Shown piece after piece: positions 1-6,323 of a DNA stretch of 9,206 nucleotides. The notes beneath the pieces are model-generated. The model did no database searches and had not been told where the DNA came from. It saw nothing but the letters and a program-made list of their open reading frames with translations. The stretch comes from Gammaproteobacteria bacterium (lineage in GTDB: Bacteria > Pseudomonadota > Gammaproteobacteria > Pseudomonadales > Pseudomonadaceae). Position numbers and translations under genes: made by a program. Position 1 is the first letter of the stretch; every line of letters starts with the position of its first letter. The DNA is taken from positions 1 through 9,206 of the forward strand of contig JAAZJF010000115.1 in assembly GCA_012800475.1 (NCBI GenBank), read 5' to 3'.

Positions 1-54
1 CTTGCGTCACGATTTAATCAGCGTTTAAAAGCTCGGTTATTAAAGGTGGTGTGA
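1..54 (+). CDS. Possible C-terminal tail of an upstream gene, cut by the window edge
   Basis: Frame 1 is open from the first base to a TGA at 52-54 and would encode 17 residues ending in RLKARLLKVV. The other two forward frames close within about 26 bases, so this is the only forward frame that could carry an incoming gene. The tail is basic and leucine-rich, like many helical protein ends, but far too short to assign a family. If real, the gap to the next start codon is 43 bases. No terminator-like hairpin lies between them, so co-transcription is possible. An open frame this short could also be chance. Confidence 0.3.
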   Translation, partial: LASRFNQRLKARLLKVV

Positions 55-97
55 GTTTGTCGTTCTAGCATAATTTCAATGAAAGTCGAGGTGAATC

Positions 98-970
98 ATG
101 GCGCGTGTTGCATTTATAGGTTTGGGGGCTATGGGGTACCCGATGGCTGGGCACTTGGTAAGTCAGGGTCATGAAGTGACGGTGTTTAATCGCACTTTGG
201 CGACTGCTGAGCGTTGGCAGCAGGAGTTTGCTGGGCACGTTGCGCTGACTCCGGCTCAAGCAGCTGAGGGTGCTGAGTTTGTCATGTGCTGTGTGGGTAA
301 CGATGATGATTTACGCTCGGTGACTGTGGGTGAACAAGGTGCTTTCTCAGCGATGTCAGCAGGAAGCATATTTGTTGATCACACCACGGCTTCGGCGCAG
401 GTGGCGCGTGAGTTGGGTGCAGAAGCGCAGTTGCGTGGTTTTGAGTTTTTAGATGCGCCGGTTTCAGGTGGGCAGTTGGGTGCGCAAAACGGTGTGCTGA
501 CTATTATGGTAGGCGGAGCGCAGGGTGCTTATCAGCGTGCAGAGCCTATTTTACAGTGCTACGCCCGTATGCAGCGCTTGATGGGTGAGATCGGTAGCGG
601 TCAGCTGACAAAAATGGTCAATCAAATTTGTATTGGTGGGCTGCTGCAAGGCTTATCTGAAGCGCTACACTTTGCGCAAAGTGCCGGTTTAGATGCTGAA
701 GCTGCGATGGAAGTGATTAGTAAAGGTGCGGCGCAGTCCTGGCAGTTAGAAAACCGCTATCAAACTATGCTGGCCGGTGAGTTTGATTTTGGTTTTGCCG
801 TTGAGTGGATGCGTAAAGACTTTTCTATTGTATTTGATGAGGCGCGCCGTAATGGTGCGAGATTACCTGTGACCGCTTTGGTTGATCAGTTTTATGCTGA
901 CGTTGAGGCGATGGGCGGTGCGCGTTGGGATACATCCAGTTTGCTCGCGCGGCTACAGGTTAAGCCGTGA
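98..970 (+). CDS. NAD(P)-dependent oxidoreductase, 3-hydroxyisobutyrate dehydrogenase family
   Basis: This 290-residue cytosolic enzyme belongs to the beta-hydroxyacid dehydrogenase family, whose members reversibly oxidise small 3-hydroxy acids such as 3-hydroxyisobutyrate, tartronate semialdehyde products, L-serine or succinic semialdehyde products. The N-terminus carries the Rossmann dinucleotide motif (GLGAMGYPMA, residues 8-17). The second beta strand ends in N31-R32-T33; an arginine there usually favours NADP(H) over NAD(H), which is inference here. The substrate-binding motif DAPVSGG spans residues 119-125, with Ser123. The catalytic segment GQLTKMVNQ contains Lys172 and Asn175, the expected general-acid and substrate-binding positions. 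Length matches the family. The ATG at 98 is preceded by a good Shine-Dalgarno sequence, GAGGTGA at 88-94. A gene of this family near gltA occurs in other pseudomonads, as I recall. The exact substrate cannot be read from the sequence. Confidence 0.9.
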   Translation: MARVAFIGLGAMGYPMAGHLVSQGHEVTVFNRTLATAERWQQEFAGHVALTPAQAAEGAEFVMCCVGNDDDLRSVTVGEQGAFSAMSAGSIFVDHTTASAQVARELGAEAQLRGFEFLDAPVSGGQLGAQNGVLTIMVGGAQGAYQRAEPILQCYARMQRLMGEIGSGQLTKMVNQICIGGLLQGLSEALHFAQSAGLDAEAAMEVISKGAAQSWQLENRYQTMLAGEFDFGFAVEWMRKDFSIVFDEARRNGARLPVTALVDQFYADVEAMGGARWDTSSLLARLQVKP

Positions 971-983
971 TATGAGGTGGTGG

Positions 984-1010
984 ATGAATTTAGCTAGGGT
1001 GGTGCGCTAA
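984..1010 (+). CDS. Possible 8-codon leader ORF overlapping the start of the YkgJ-family gene
   Basis: An ATG at 984 follows GAGGTGG (974-980) at a short but usable spacing. It reads eight codons (MNLARVVR) to a TAA at 1008-1010. The last base of that stop is the first base of the next gene's ATG, giving the overlap TAATG that typically allows translational coupling by re-initiation. The downstream gene has only a weak ribosome site of its own (AGGGTGGT at 996-1003), which makes coupling plausible. There is no independent evidence of translation, and so short a frame is easily chance. Confidence 0.2.
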   Translation: MNLARVVR

Positions 1011-1264
1011 TGGAGTGCCGTATGGGGTGTGGTGCGTGCTGTATTGCACCTTCCATTCATGCGCCTATGCCCAATATGCCGCAAGGCAAAAAAGCGGGTG
1101 AGCGCTGCTTGAATCTCAGTGATGATAACTTGTGTCAGTTGTTTGGTTTGCCTGAGCGGCCTGGTTTTTGCGGTGTGTTTCAGGCAGAAGAGAGCGTGTG
1201 CGGCAGCAGCCAAGTCGAGGCTATACAGTTGATTGGTTGGCTGGAAAGTGCGACAGCGGTTTAG
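1010..1264 (+). CDS. YkgJ-family cysteine cluster protein (putative metal-binding)
   Basis: This 84-residue soluble protein has eight cysteines: C3, C7, C10, C11, C33, C42, C54 and C64. The N-terminal arrangement C-x3-C-G-A-C-C is the hallmark of the YkgJ/CxxCxxCC family, described as zinc- or iron-chelating on the basis of the cysteine pattern. The biochemical role is not established. There is no signal peptide or membrane segment. The ATG at 1010 is the only reasonable start, because a stop lies in frame a few codons upstream and the next methionine (residue 5) would lose C3. The gene lies 39 bases after the dehydrogenase on the same strand, so the two are probably co-transcribed. It ends 20 bases before a strong hairpin terminator. 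The protein is short for the broader family and represents the minimal cysteine domain. Homologues of this size are common in Pseudomonas, as I recall. Confidence 0.85.
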   Translation: MECRMGCGACCIAPSIHAPMPNMPQGKKAGERCLNLSDDNLCQLFGLPERPGFCGVFQAEESVCGSSQVEAIQLIGWLESATAV

Positions 1265-1284
1265 GCTTGTATTGATGTGTCAAT

Positions 1285-1318
1285 AAAAAAGGCTGCTCAT
1301 GAATGGGCAGCCTTTTTT
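1285..1318. terminator. Bidirectional Rho-independent terminator between convergent genes
   Basis: A run of six A (1285-1290) leads into GGCTGCTCA, a TGAA tetraloop and TGGGCAGCC, then six T (1313-1318). The stem is nine pairs with one G-U wobble (1291-1299 with 1304-1312). A-run, stem and T-run mirror each other, so the element works as an intrinsic terminator in both directions. It would end the plus-strand transcript of the YkgJ-family gene and the minus-strand transcript of gltA. It lies 20 bases after the first stop codon and 19 bases beyond the gltA stop. Confidence 0.9.
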
Positions 1319-1329
1319 GTGTACCTCTA

Positions 1330-1350
1330 AGACAAGATTAACGCTTGTCT
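1330..1350 (-). repeat. Small inverted repeat straddling the gltA stop codon
   Basis: AGACAAG (1330-1336) and CTTGTCT (1344-1350) are perfect complements separated by seven bases that include the gltA stop (1338-1340). On the gltA transcript this makes a 7-bp hairpin just ahead of the main terminator. It lacks a T tract of its own. It may protect the mRNA end or may simply reflect coding sequence. Confidence 0.4.
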
Positions 1351-2621
1351 ACGGGTGTGTAATCGCGCTTTTCGTAGCCAGTGTACAGCTGACGTGGGCG
1401 GTTGATTTTGTATGGGCTTGAAAGCATTTCAGTCCAGTGCGAAATCCAGCCTACAGTACGTGACATAGCGAAAATCACTGTGAACATACTGGTTGGGATA
1501 CCGATCGCTTTCAGAATAATACCTGAGTAGAAGTCAACGTTCGGGTACAGGTTGCGCTCTTTGAAGTACGGATCGTTGAGAGCGTATTCTTCAAGCTTCA
1601 TGGCCAGATCCAGTTTTGGATCTTTAATGCCCAGTTCGGCTAACACTTCGTCACAGGTTTGCTTCATAACTTGTGCACGTGGGTCGAAGTTTTTATAAAC
1701 GCGGTGACCAAAGCCCATCAGTTTGAATGGGTCGTTTTTGTCTTTGGCCTTAGCAATAAACTTCTCGATGTTTGATGCATCACCGATTTCGTCCAGCATG
1801 GTCAATACAGCTTCGTTCGCGCCGCCGTGTGCCGGGCCCCATAGCGCAGCAATACCTGCAGCGATACATGCAAATGGGTTGGCGCCGGTTGAACCCGCTA
1901 AACGTACAGTTGACGTCGAAGCATTTTGTTCGTGGTCAGCATGCAGAATAAAGATACGGTCCATGGCTTTAACAAGAGCAGGGCTGAAGCGTTTAATGCC
2001 TGCAGGCGTGTTAAACATCATGTGCAAGAAGTTTTCTGAGTAGCTCAGATCATTGCTTGGGTACATGATGGGTTGGCCGATTGAATACTTATATGCCATT
2101 GCTGCAATAGTTGGCATTTTAGCAATTAAGCGGTGCGCTGAGATTTCACGGTGCTTTGGGTTGTTGTTGTCCAAAGAGTCGTGATAAAACGCTGATAAAG
2201 CACCCACAATACCGCACATGATTGCCATAGGGTGTGCGTCGCGGCGGAAACCATTCAGGAATGATTTCAACTGCTCGTTGACCATGGTGTGCTTATTGAT
2301 GGTGTCTACGAAATCTTTTTTCTGTTCGGCATTTGGCAGCTCACCGTGCAGTAATAAATAGCAGGTCTCTAAATAGTCAGACTTTTCTGCCAATTGCTCA
2401 ATTGGGTAGCCGCGGTGTAATAAAACACCTTTATCGCCATCGATGTAGGTGATTTTAGAATCACATGCTGCAGTCGACATAAAACCTGGGTCATAAGTGA
2501 AATGATCGCTCGCAATCAGGTTGCGAACATCAATAACGTCTGGACCCATTGTGCCAGTCAGTACTTGCAGTTCTACGGGGGCTTTGCCCTCGATGATCAA
2601 CTGCGCCTTTTTGTCAGCCAT
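1338..2621 (-). CDS. gltA: Citrate synthase (type II, hexameric Gram-negative form)
   Basis: This 427-residue cytosolic enzyme condenses acetyl-CoA with oxaloacetate to citrate, the entry step of the TCA cycle. The catalytic triad is visible: His265 in GPAHGGAN, His306 in GFGHRVYK and Asp363 in NVDFYSG. These correspond to the E. coli residues usually numbered His264, His305 and Asp362. The HADHEQNASTSTVR segment is the conserved core helix region. Length equals the E. coli type and is full. The ATG at 2621 follows a perfect AGGAGG (complement of 2627-2632) at five bases. Family knowledge says this Gram-negative hexameric form is allosterically inhibited by NADH; the sequence alone does not prove that here. 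The gene is transcribed divergently from sdhC through a strong promoter and ends at the shared bidirectional terminator, so it is probably a single-gene unit. Nothing is missing or odd. Confidence 0.98.
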   Translation of the reverse strand: MADKKAQLIIEGKAPVELQVLTGTMGPDVIDVRNLIASDHFTYDPGFMSTAACDSKITYIDGDKGVLLHRGYPIEQLAEKSDYLETCYLLLHGELPNAEQKKDFVDTINKHTMVNEQLKSFLNGFRRDAHPMAIMCGIVGALSAFYHDSLDNNNPKHREISAHRLIAKMPTIAAMAYKYSIGQPIMYPSNDLSYSENFLHMMFNTPAGIKRFSPALVKAMDRIFILHADHEQNASTSTVRLAGSTGANPFACIAAGIAALWGPAHGGANEAVLTMLDEIGDASNIEKFIAKAKDKNDPFKLMGFGHRVYKNFDPRAQVMKQTCDEVLAELGIKDPKLDLAMKLEEYALNDPYFKERNLYPNVDFYSGIILKAIGIPTSMFTVIFAMSRTVGWISHWTEMLSSPYKINRPRQLYTGYEKRDYTPVDKR

Positions 2622-2626
2622 TGTGG

Positions 2627-2632
2627 CCTCCT
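2627..2632 (-). promoter_or_regulatory. Consensus ribosome binding site of gltA
   Basis: The minus strand reads AGGAGG, five bases before the gltA ATG. It is a perfect match to the anti-Shine-Dalgarno core, indicating efficient translation and fixing the start. It contrasts with the poor ribosome site of the divergent sdhC. Confidence 0.9.
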
Positions 2633-2677
2633 AGTTATGCTTGGAATCATCACGGTCCCCCACGCAGGGCCCGCGAC

Positions 2678-2705
2678 ATCATAGTGAGATAACAGCTAAT
2701 GTCAA
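2678..2705 (-). promoter_or_regulatory. Sigma-70 promoter of gltA
   Basis: On the minus strand, TTGACA (2705-2700), a perfect -35, is followed after 16 bases by TATGAT (2683-2678), five of six matches to the -10 consensus. Transcription would start near 2671, giving a leader of about 50 bases to the gltA ATG. The match is strong enough to predict a substantial housekeeping promoter, but the start site is unmapped. Confidence 0.75.
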
Positions 2706-2830
2706 TTTGTACTGATATGTTACCAGTGCTACTGGGCAAAAGTGTAAGTTCTCGGACTAAAATTTCAGCTACAGATGTTTACGCGAATTGTCAAAGGTGG
2801 GCAATCCACATTTAGGCGAATGTTTTTGCG

Positions 2831-2860
2831 TTGTCATTGCGCTGATTTTTGCACTATACT
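2831..2860 (+). promoter_or_regulatory. Sigma-70 promoter of the sdhCDAB operon
   Basis: TTGTCA (2831-2836) and TATACT (2855-2860) each match the sigma-70 consensus at five of six positions and are separated by 18 bases. The predicted start near 2867 gives an unusually long leader of roughly 127 bases before the sdhC GTG. The next genes are tightly packed to sdhB, so this promoter should drive at least sdhC through sdhB and may also feed sucA. Confidence 0.7.
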
Positions 2861-2905
2861 CGGTTGCTGACCGACAGAGGCTTTTTTTGCCAATATGCTG
2901 ACGGT

Positions 2906-2943
2906 CGTCACTCCGATGGTGACGGGTACTTATTATAAGTGCC
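2906..2943 (+). repeat. Two adjacent hairpins in the sdhC leader
   Basis: CGTCAC (2906-2911) pairs with GTGACG (2919-2924) around a seven-base loop. Immediately after, GGTACTTAT (2925-2933) pairs with ATAAGTGCC (2935-2943), including one G-U pair, around a nominal single-base loop that must open further in RNA. Both would lie in the 5' leader of the sdh mRNA. They could affect stability or access of regulators, but no function is shown. Confidence 0.5.
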
Positions 2944-2993
2944 TTCCCGACAACTCGCCCTGCAGTTTAGGGCTCTCTAAGTGTGAATACGCC

Positions 2994-3368
2994 GTGAATA
3001 GCCAACGACCTGTAAACCTAGATCTTAGGACTATAAAACTCCCAATCACCGCAATCTCTTCCATTTTGCACAGAATTACAGGTGTCATCCTGTTTGTAGG
3101 TATCGCTGTGCTGCTATATGGACTCGACAAATCGCTTGCCTCAGAGCAAGGGTTTGCTGAAGTTAAAGAGTGCTTGACCAGCCCACTGGCCAAGTTTGTT
3201 GTGTGGGGTCTTCTCTCCGGACTGATGTACCACTTAACCGCTGGTATCCGCCATTTAATTATGGACTTGGGTATTGGTGAGACGCTGGAAGGCGGCAAGT
3301 TAGGTGCCAAATTAGTCTTCATTATTTCAGCAGTACTAATCGTATTGATGGGAGTCTGGATATGGTAA
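2994..3368 (+). CDS. sdhC: Succinate dehydrogenase cytochrome b556 subunit
   Basis: SdhC is one of two membrane anchors of succinate:quinone oxidoreductase (complex II), binding heme b and ubiquinone in the inner membrane. I place the start at GTG 2994, giving 124 residues beginning NSQRPVNLDLRTIKLP, which aligns with known SdhC N-termini (E. coli KKQRPVNLDL). An in-frame ATG at 2895 would add 33 residues unlike any SdhC I know, and it lacks a ribosome site. Ser23 and Arg27 in SSILHR match the E. coli quinone-site residues Ser27 and Arg31. His80 in YHLTAGIRH matches heme ligand His84. Three membrane segments lie near residues 28-45, 64-86 and 104-124. The stop overlaps the sdhD start by seven bases. 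The ribosome site is weak (TAAGTG, about 2979-2984), and with the GTG start this suggests translation is held low or controlled. Confidence 0.93.
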   Translation: MNSQRPVNLDLRTIKLPITAISSILHRITGVILFVGIAVLLYGLDKSLASEQGFAEVKECLTSPLAKFVVWGLLSGLMYHLTAGIRHLIMDLGIGETLEGGKLGAKLVFIISAVLIVLMGVWIW

Positions 3369-3730
3369 CCAACGTAACAAACTTCTCTCGGTCCGGTCTG
3401 TATGACTGGATGGCTCAGCGAGTCTCCGCTGTAGTGCTTGCAGCTTATGCATTGTTTTTACTGGGTTATATTATTGCTAATCCAGGTATGGGCTACGCCG
3501 AATGGCAAGGTCTATTTGCTAATAGCTGGATGCGCATCTTCAGTATGATGAGCCTAGTAGCATTGAGCGCGCACGCGTGGATTGGACTCTGGGCTGTTAC
3601 TACTGACTACCTAACGCCGATGACCTTGGGTAACTGGGCAACGGGTGTACGATTTTTAGTCCAAGCGCTATGCGGCATTATTATGTTCGTAATGTTCGTG
3701 TTTGGCGTACAAATTTTGTGGGGAATTTGA
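3362..3730 (+). CDS. sdhD: Succinate dehydrogenase hydrophobic membrane anchor subunit
   Basis: This 122-residue inner-membrane protein is the second anchor of complex II, sharing heme b and the ubiquinone site with SdhC. His71 in HAWIGLW is the second axial heme ligand, and Tyr83 in TDY is the quinone-site tyrosine; both have the same numbers as in E. coli SdhD. The N-terminal signature SGLYDWMAQRVSA is typical. Three membrane segments lie near residues 21-39, 56-80 and 95-119. The ATG overlaps the end of sdhC (ATGGTAA), and a GGGAG at 3350-3354 sits seven bases upstream inside sdhC. This implies translational coupling of the two anchors, which are needed in equal amounts. The gap to sdhA is three bases. 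Confidence 0.97.
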   Translation: MVTNVTNFSRSGLYDWMAQRVSAVVLAAYALFLLGYIIANPGMGYAEWQGLFANSWMRIFSMMSLVALSAHAWIGLWAVTTDYLTPMTLGNWATGVRFLVQALCGIIMFVMFVFGVQILWGI

Positions 3731-3733
3731 TTC

Positions 3734-5521
3734 ATGGCCAGTATTCGTACAATTTCTTATGATGCCATTATTATTGGTGGCGGCGGCGCAGGTATGCGCG
3801 CGTCACTCCAATTAGCACAAGGTGGGCATAAAACAGCCGTAGTGACTAAAGTTTTCCCTACGCGCTCGCACACTGTGTCAGCACAAGGTGGTATCACCTG
3901 TGCAATCGCATCAGATGATCCGAATGATGATTGGCGCTGGCACATGTACGATACCGTTAAAGGTTCCGACTATATCGGTGACCAAGACGCTATCGAATAC
4001 ATGTGTTCTGTAGGACCTGAAGCTGTATATGAGCTTGAGCATATGGGTCTGCCGTTCTCGCGTACCGAAAAAGGTCGTATTTATCAGCGTCCGTTTGGTG
4101 GCCAGTCGAAAGACTTTGGCCGCGGCGGTCAAGCTGCGCGTACCTGTGCTGCTGCTGACCGTACAGGTCACGCGTTATTGCACACTTTGTACCAAGCCAA
4201 CTTAAAGCACGGCACTTCATTCTTGAACGAGTGGTTTGCTGTTGACCTAGTGAAGAACGAAGACGGTGCAGTGGTTGGTGTGATCGCTATCTGCATTGAA
4301 ACCGGTGAAGTGGTTCATATCCGTGCTAAAGCTGTTGTATTGGCTACGGGTGGTGCAGGTCGTATTTATGCATCCACAACCAACGCACTGATCAACACCG
4401 GTGACGGTATTGGTATGGCGCTGCGTGCTGGCGTGCCAGTACAAGATATGGAAATGTGGCAGTTCCACCCGACCGGTATTGCCGGTGCAGGTACCTTGGT
4501 AACTGAAGGTTGCCGTGGTGAAGGTGGATACTTAATCAACAAGCATGGCGAACGCTTTATGGAGCGTTATGCTCCTAACGCTAAAGACCTTGCAGGCCGT
4601 GACGTTGTTGCGCGCTCTATGGTTAAAGAAATCTTAGCGGGTAACGGTTGCGGTCCAGATGGTGACCACGTACTGCTCAAGCTTGATCACCTTGGTGAAG
4701 AAGTTCTGCACAGTCGTCTGCCAGGTATTTGTGAGCTGTCAATTACCTTTGCTCACGTTGACCCTGTTGTTGCGCCGATTCCAGTAGTACCAACCTGCCA
4801 CTATATGATGGGTGGTATCGCCACTAACATTCATGGTCAGGCGATCGCGCAAGACGCTGAAGGCAAAGATCACATCATTGATGGTTTGTTCGCTGTCGGT
4901 GAAGTGACATCAGTATCAGTACACGGTGCAAACCGTTTAGGTGGTAACTCACTGCTCGACTTAGTTGTTTTCGGTCGTGCAGCAGGTCTGTACCTTGAGA
5001 AGAGTTTGCGTGACGGTGTTGAAGCTAAAGCTGCAAGCGAAAGCGACATTGAGAAATCTCTGGCGCGTCTGAATGCACTCAATGAGCGCACAGAAGGTGA
5101 AGAAGTTGCACCTCTGCGTAAAGAACTGCAGAACTGCATGCAGAACTACTTTGGTGTGTTCCGTACTGGTGAGTACATGCAGAAAGGTATTGCAGAACTG
5201 AAAGTATTGGGTGAGCGCATTAAGAATGTGAAAATCACCGACAAGAGCAATGCTTTCAATACAGCACGTATCGAAGCGCTTGAGTTACAAAACTTGTTTG
5301 AAGTGGCTGAAGCAACTGCGATTGCTGCAGAAGCACGTACAGAATCACGTGGTGCTCACGCTCGTGAAGACTACGAAAGTCGTGATGATGAAAACTGGCT
5401 CTGCCATAGCATGTACTTCCCAGCAACTAAAACAGTGGGTAAGCGTGCAGTGAACTTCTCGATTTCATCAGCAGTTGAAAAAGATGCTGAGCACTTTAAA
5501 CCTCAAGAACGTAAATATTAA
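3734..5521 (+). CDS. sdhA: Succinate dehydrogenase flavoprotein subunit
   Basis: This 595-residue subunit carries covalent FAD and oxidises succinate to fumarate on the cytoplasmic face of complex II. GGGGAGMRAS (residues 15-24) is the FAD-binding glycine motif. His46 in TRSHTVSAQGG is the histidine that covalently holds FAD. Substrate-site residues are visible: His245 in FHPTGIAG, Arg289 in AGRDVVARS (the catalytic proton-shuttle arginine, E. coli Arg286), His356 in CHYMMGG and Arg401 in RLGGNSLLD. The C-terminal helical region follows the usual pattern, and the total is a few residues longer than E. coli SdhA (588). The ATG at 3734 comes three bases after sdhD, with GGGGA (3720-3724) as ribosome site. 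The gene is intact and sits in the standard C-D-A-B order. Family knowledge requires an SdhE-type assembly factor for flavinylation; none is in this window. Confidence 0.98.
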   Translation: MASIRTISYDAIIIGGGGAGMRASLQLAQGGHKTAVVTKVFPTRSHTVSAQGGITCAIASDDPNDDWRWHMYDTVKGSDYIGDQDAIEYMCSVGPEAVYELEHMGLPFSRTEKGRIYQRPFGGQSKDFGRGGQAARTCAAADRTGHALLHTLYQANLKHGTSFLNEWFAVDLVKNEDGAVVGVIAICIETGEVVHIRAKAVVLATGGAGRIYASTTNALINTGDGIGMALRAGVPVQDMEMWQFHPTGIAGAGTLVTEGCRGEGGYLINKHGERFMERYAPNAKDLAGRDVVARSMVKEILAGNGCGPDGDHVLLKLDHLGEEVLHSRLPGICELSITFAHVDPVVAPIPVVPTCHYMMGGIATNIHGQAIAQDAEGKDHIIDGLFAVGEVTSVSVHGANRLGGNSLLDLVVFGRAAGLYLEKSLRDGVEAKAASESDIEKSLARLNALNERTEGEEVAPLRKELQNCMQNYFGVFRTGEYMQKGIAELKVLGERIKNVKITDKSNAFNTARIEALELQNLFEVAEATAIAAEARTESRGAHAREDYESRDDENWLCHSMYFPATKTVGKRAVNFSISSAVEKDAEHFKPQERKY

Positions 5522-5532
5522 GGGTTATCACG

Positions 5533-6252
5533 ATGACGTTGCCTAAAATATTGAAAGTTAGTGTTTACCGCTATAATCCAGAGGTTAACTCTGCGCCTTT
5601 CATGCAAGACTTCGATGTAACCATCGATGGTAAAGATATGATGGTATTGGATGTTCTGAATCTGATTAAAGAGCAAGATCAGAGCATGTCGTACCGTCGT
5701 TCGTGCCGTGAAGGTGTATGTGGTTCTGATGGTATGAACATTGCTGGTAAAAATGGTTTGGCGTGCATTACGCCATTATCATCTGTGGTTAAGGGCGCAA
5801 AATTAGTTGTACGTCCATTGCCAGGCTTGCCAATTATTCGTGATTTAGCTGTAGATATGAGCATCTTCTACAAGCAGTACGAAAAAGTTCAGCCTTACCT
5901 GCAAAACGATACACCAGCGCCAGGTATTGAGCGTTTACAATCACCTGAAGACCGTGAAAAGTTGGATGGATTGTATGAGTGCATCTTGTGTGCATGCTGC
6001 TCAACGGGTTGTCCTTCATTCTGGTGGAATCCAGATAAGTTCTTAGGCCCTGCAGCATTGTTGCAAGCCTTCCGTTTCTTATCGGATACACGTGACACGC
6101 AAACACAAGAGCGTCTGGCTCGTCTTGACGACCCGTTTAGTGTGTTCCGTTGCCACAACATTATGAACTGCGTCAACGTATGTCCGAAAGGCCTCAACCC
6201 AACGCGGGCGATTGGTCATATTCGTAGCATGTTGTTGCAAAGCGGTACCTGA
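5533..6252 (+). CDS. sdhB: Succinate dehydrogenase iron-sulfur subunit
   Basis: This 239-residue subunit passes electrons from SdhA to the membrane quinone through three Fe-S centres. The 2Fe-2S ligands are Cys58, Cys63, Asp66 and Cys78 in CREGVCGSDG...GLAC. Aspartate in place of a fourth cysteine is the E. coli arrangement too, so it is not a defect. The 4Fe-4S ligands are Cys150, Cys153 and Cys156 (CILCACC) plus Cys217; the 3Fe-4S ligands are Cys160, Cys207 and Cys213. Trp165 in SFWW corresponds to the ubiquinone-site tryptophan. The ATG at 5533 lies 11 bases after sdhA, and its ribosome site AAGGG (5520-5524) overlaps the sdhA stop codon, as expected for coupled genes. It is the last gene of the tight sdh cluster; a 243-bp structured gap follows. 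Confidence 0.98.
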   Translation: MTLPKILKVSVYRYNPEVNSAPFMQDFDVTIDGKDMMVLDVLNLIKEQDQSMSYRRSCREGVCGSDGMNIAGKNGLACITPLSSVVKGAKLVVRPLPGLPIIRDLAVDMSIFYKQYEKVQPYLQNDTPAPGIERLQSPEDREKLDGLYECILCACCSTGCPSFWWNPDKFLGPAALLQAFRFLSDTRDTQTQERLARLDDPFSVFRCHNIMNCVNVCPKGLNPTRAIGHIRSMLLQSGT

Positions 6253-6276
6253 TTTACAATAGCAAATGTTGTAAAT
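6252..6276 (+). repeat. Inverted repeat directly after the sdhB stop
   Basis: ATTTACAA (6252-6259) and TTGTAAAT (6269-6276) are perfect complements separated by nine bases. The first base is the last base of the sdhB stop codon. It could be a weak AT-rich hairpin or a protein-binding palindrome. It is the first of three consecutive inverted repeats. Confidence 0.55.
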
Positions 6277-6281
6277 ACTTT

Positions 6282-6315
6282 AGCCACACATATGAGTACT
6301 TTCATATGTGTGGCT
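6282..6315 (+). terminator. Perfect 14-bp hairpin in the sdhB-sucA gap, possible attenuator or mRNA end
   Basis: AGCCACACATATGA (6282-6295) pairs perfectly with 6302-6315 around a six-base loop, GTACTT. This is the most stable simple hairpin after sdhB. It is followed by only three T, so it is not a textbook Rho-independent terminator. It might cause partial termination, protect the 3' end of a processed sdh mRNA, or be an RNase III substrate. It separates sdhCDAB from sucA, so it is well placed to set their relative expression. Confidence 0.55.
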
Positions 6316-6323
6316 TTAAACGA

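Larger units (their letters stand above)
2622..2993. other. Divergent control region between gltA and sdhC
   Basis: This 372-bp stretch holds no convincing gene. It contains, left to right, the gltA ribosome site and leader (about 50 bases), the gltA promoter (2678-2705), a short palindrome CCAGT-GCT-ACTGG (2723-2735), about 95 bases with no motif I recognise, the sdhC promoter (2831-2860), a T7 run (2882-2888), and the sdhC leader with two hairpins (2906-2943). I looked for an Anr/Fnr-type box (TTGAT-N4-ATCAA) and did not find one. The 5-bp palindrome lies upstream of the gltA -35 and could be an operator, but it is too short to assign. Confidence 0.75.

Noticed and set aside
1723..2043. A 106-residue open frame on the plus strand inside gltA
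   Set aside because: It lies wholly antisense to a strongly supported gltA, has no ribosome site or family resemblance, and is best explained as a shadow of gltA codon usage.
2860..2888. TCGGT-TGCTG-ACCGA hairpin followed by a T7 run as a terminator or attenuator before sdhC
   Set aside because: The stem is only five pairs, the T run starts eight bases after it, and the stem would lie at or upstream of the predicted transcription start, so it would not form whole in the sdh mRNA.
2933..3322. A 129-residue minus-strand frame across sdhC
   Set aside because: It is antisense to conserved SdhC coding sequence and has no promoter or ribosome site; the SdhC reading is secure.
3911..4171. Antisense open frames of 60-90 residues within sdhA, sdhB and sucA
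   Set aside because: They mirror conserved coding sequence, overlap one another in different frames, and show no recognisable domain or initiation site.
5598..5766. SdhB 2Fe-2S centre apparently missing one cysteine (Asp66 instead)
   Set aside because: E. coli SdhB has the same Cys-Cys-Asp-Cys arrangement, so this is the normal form and not a damaged site.
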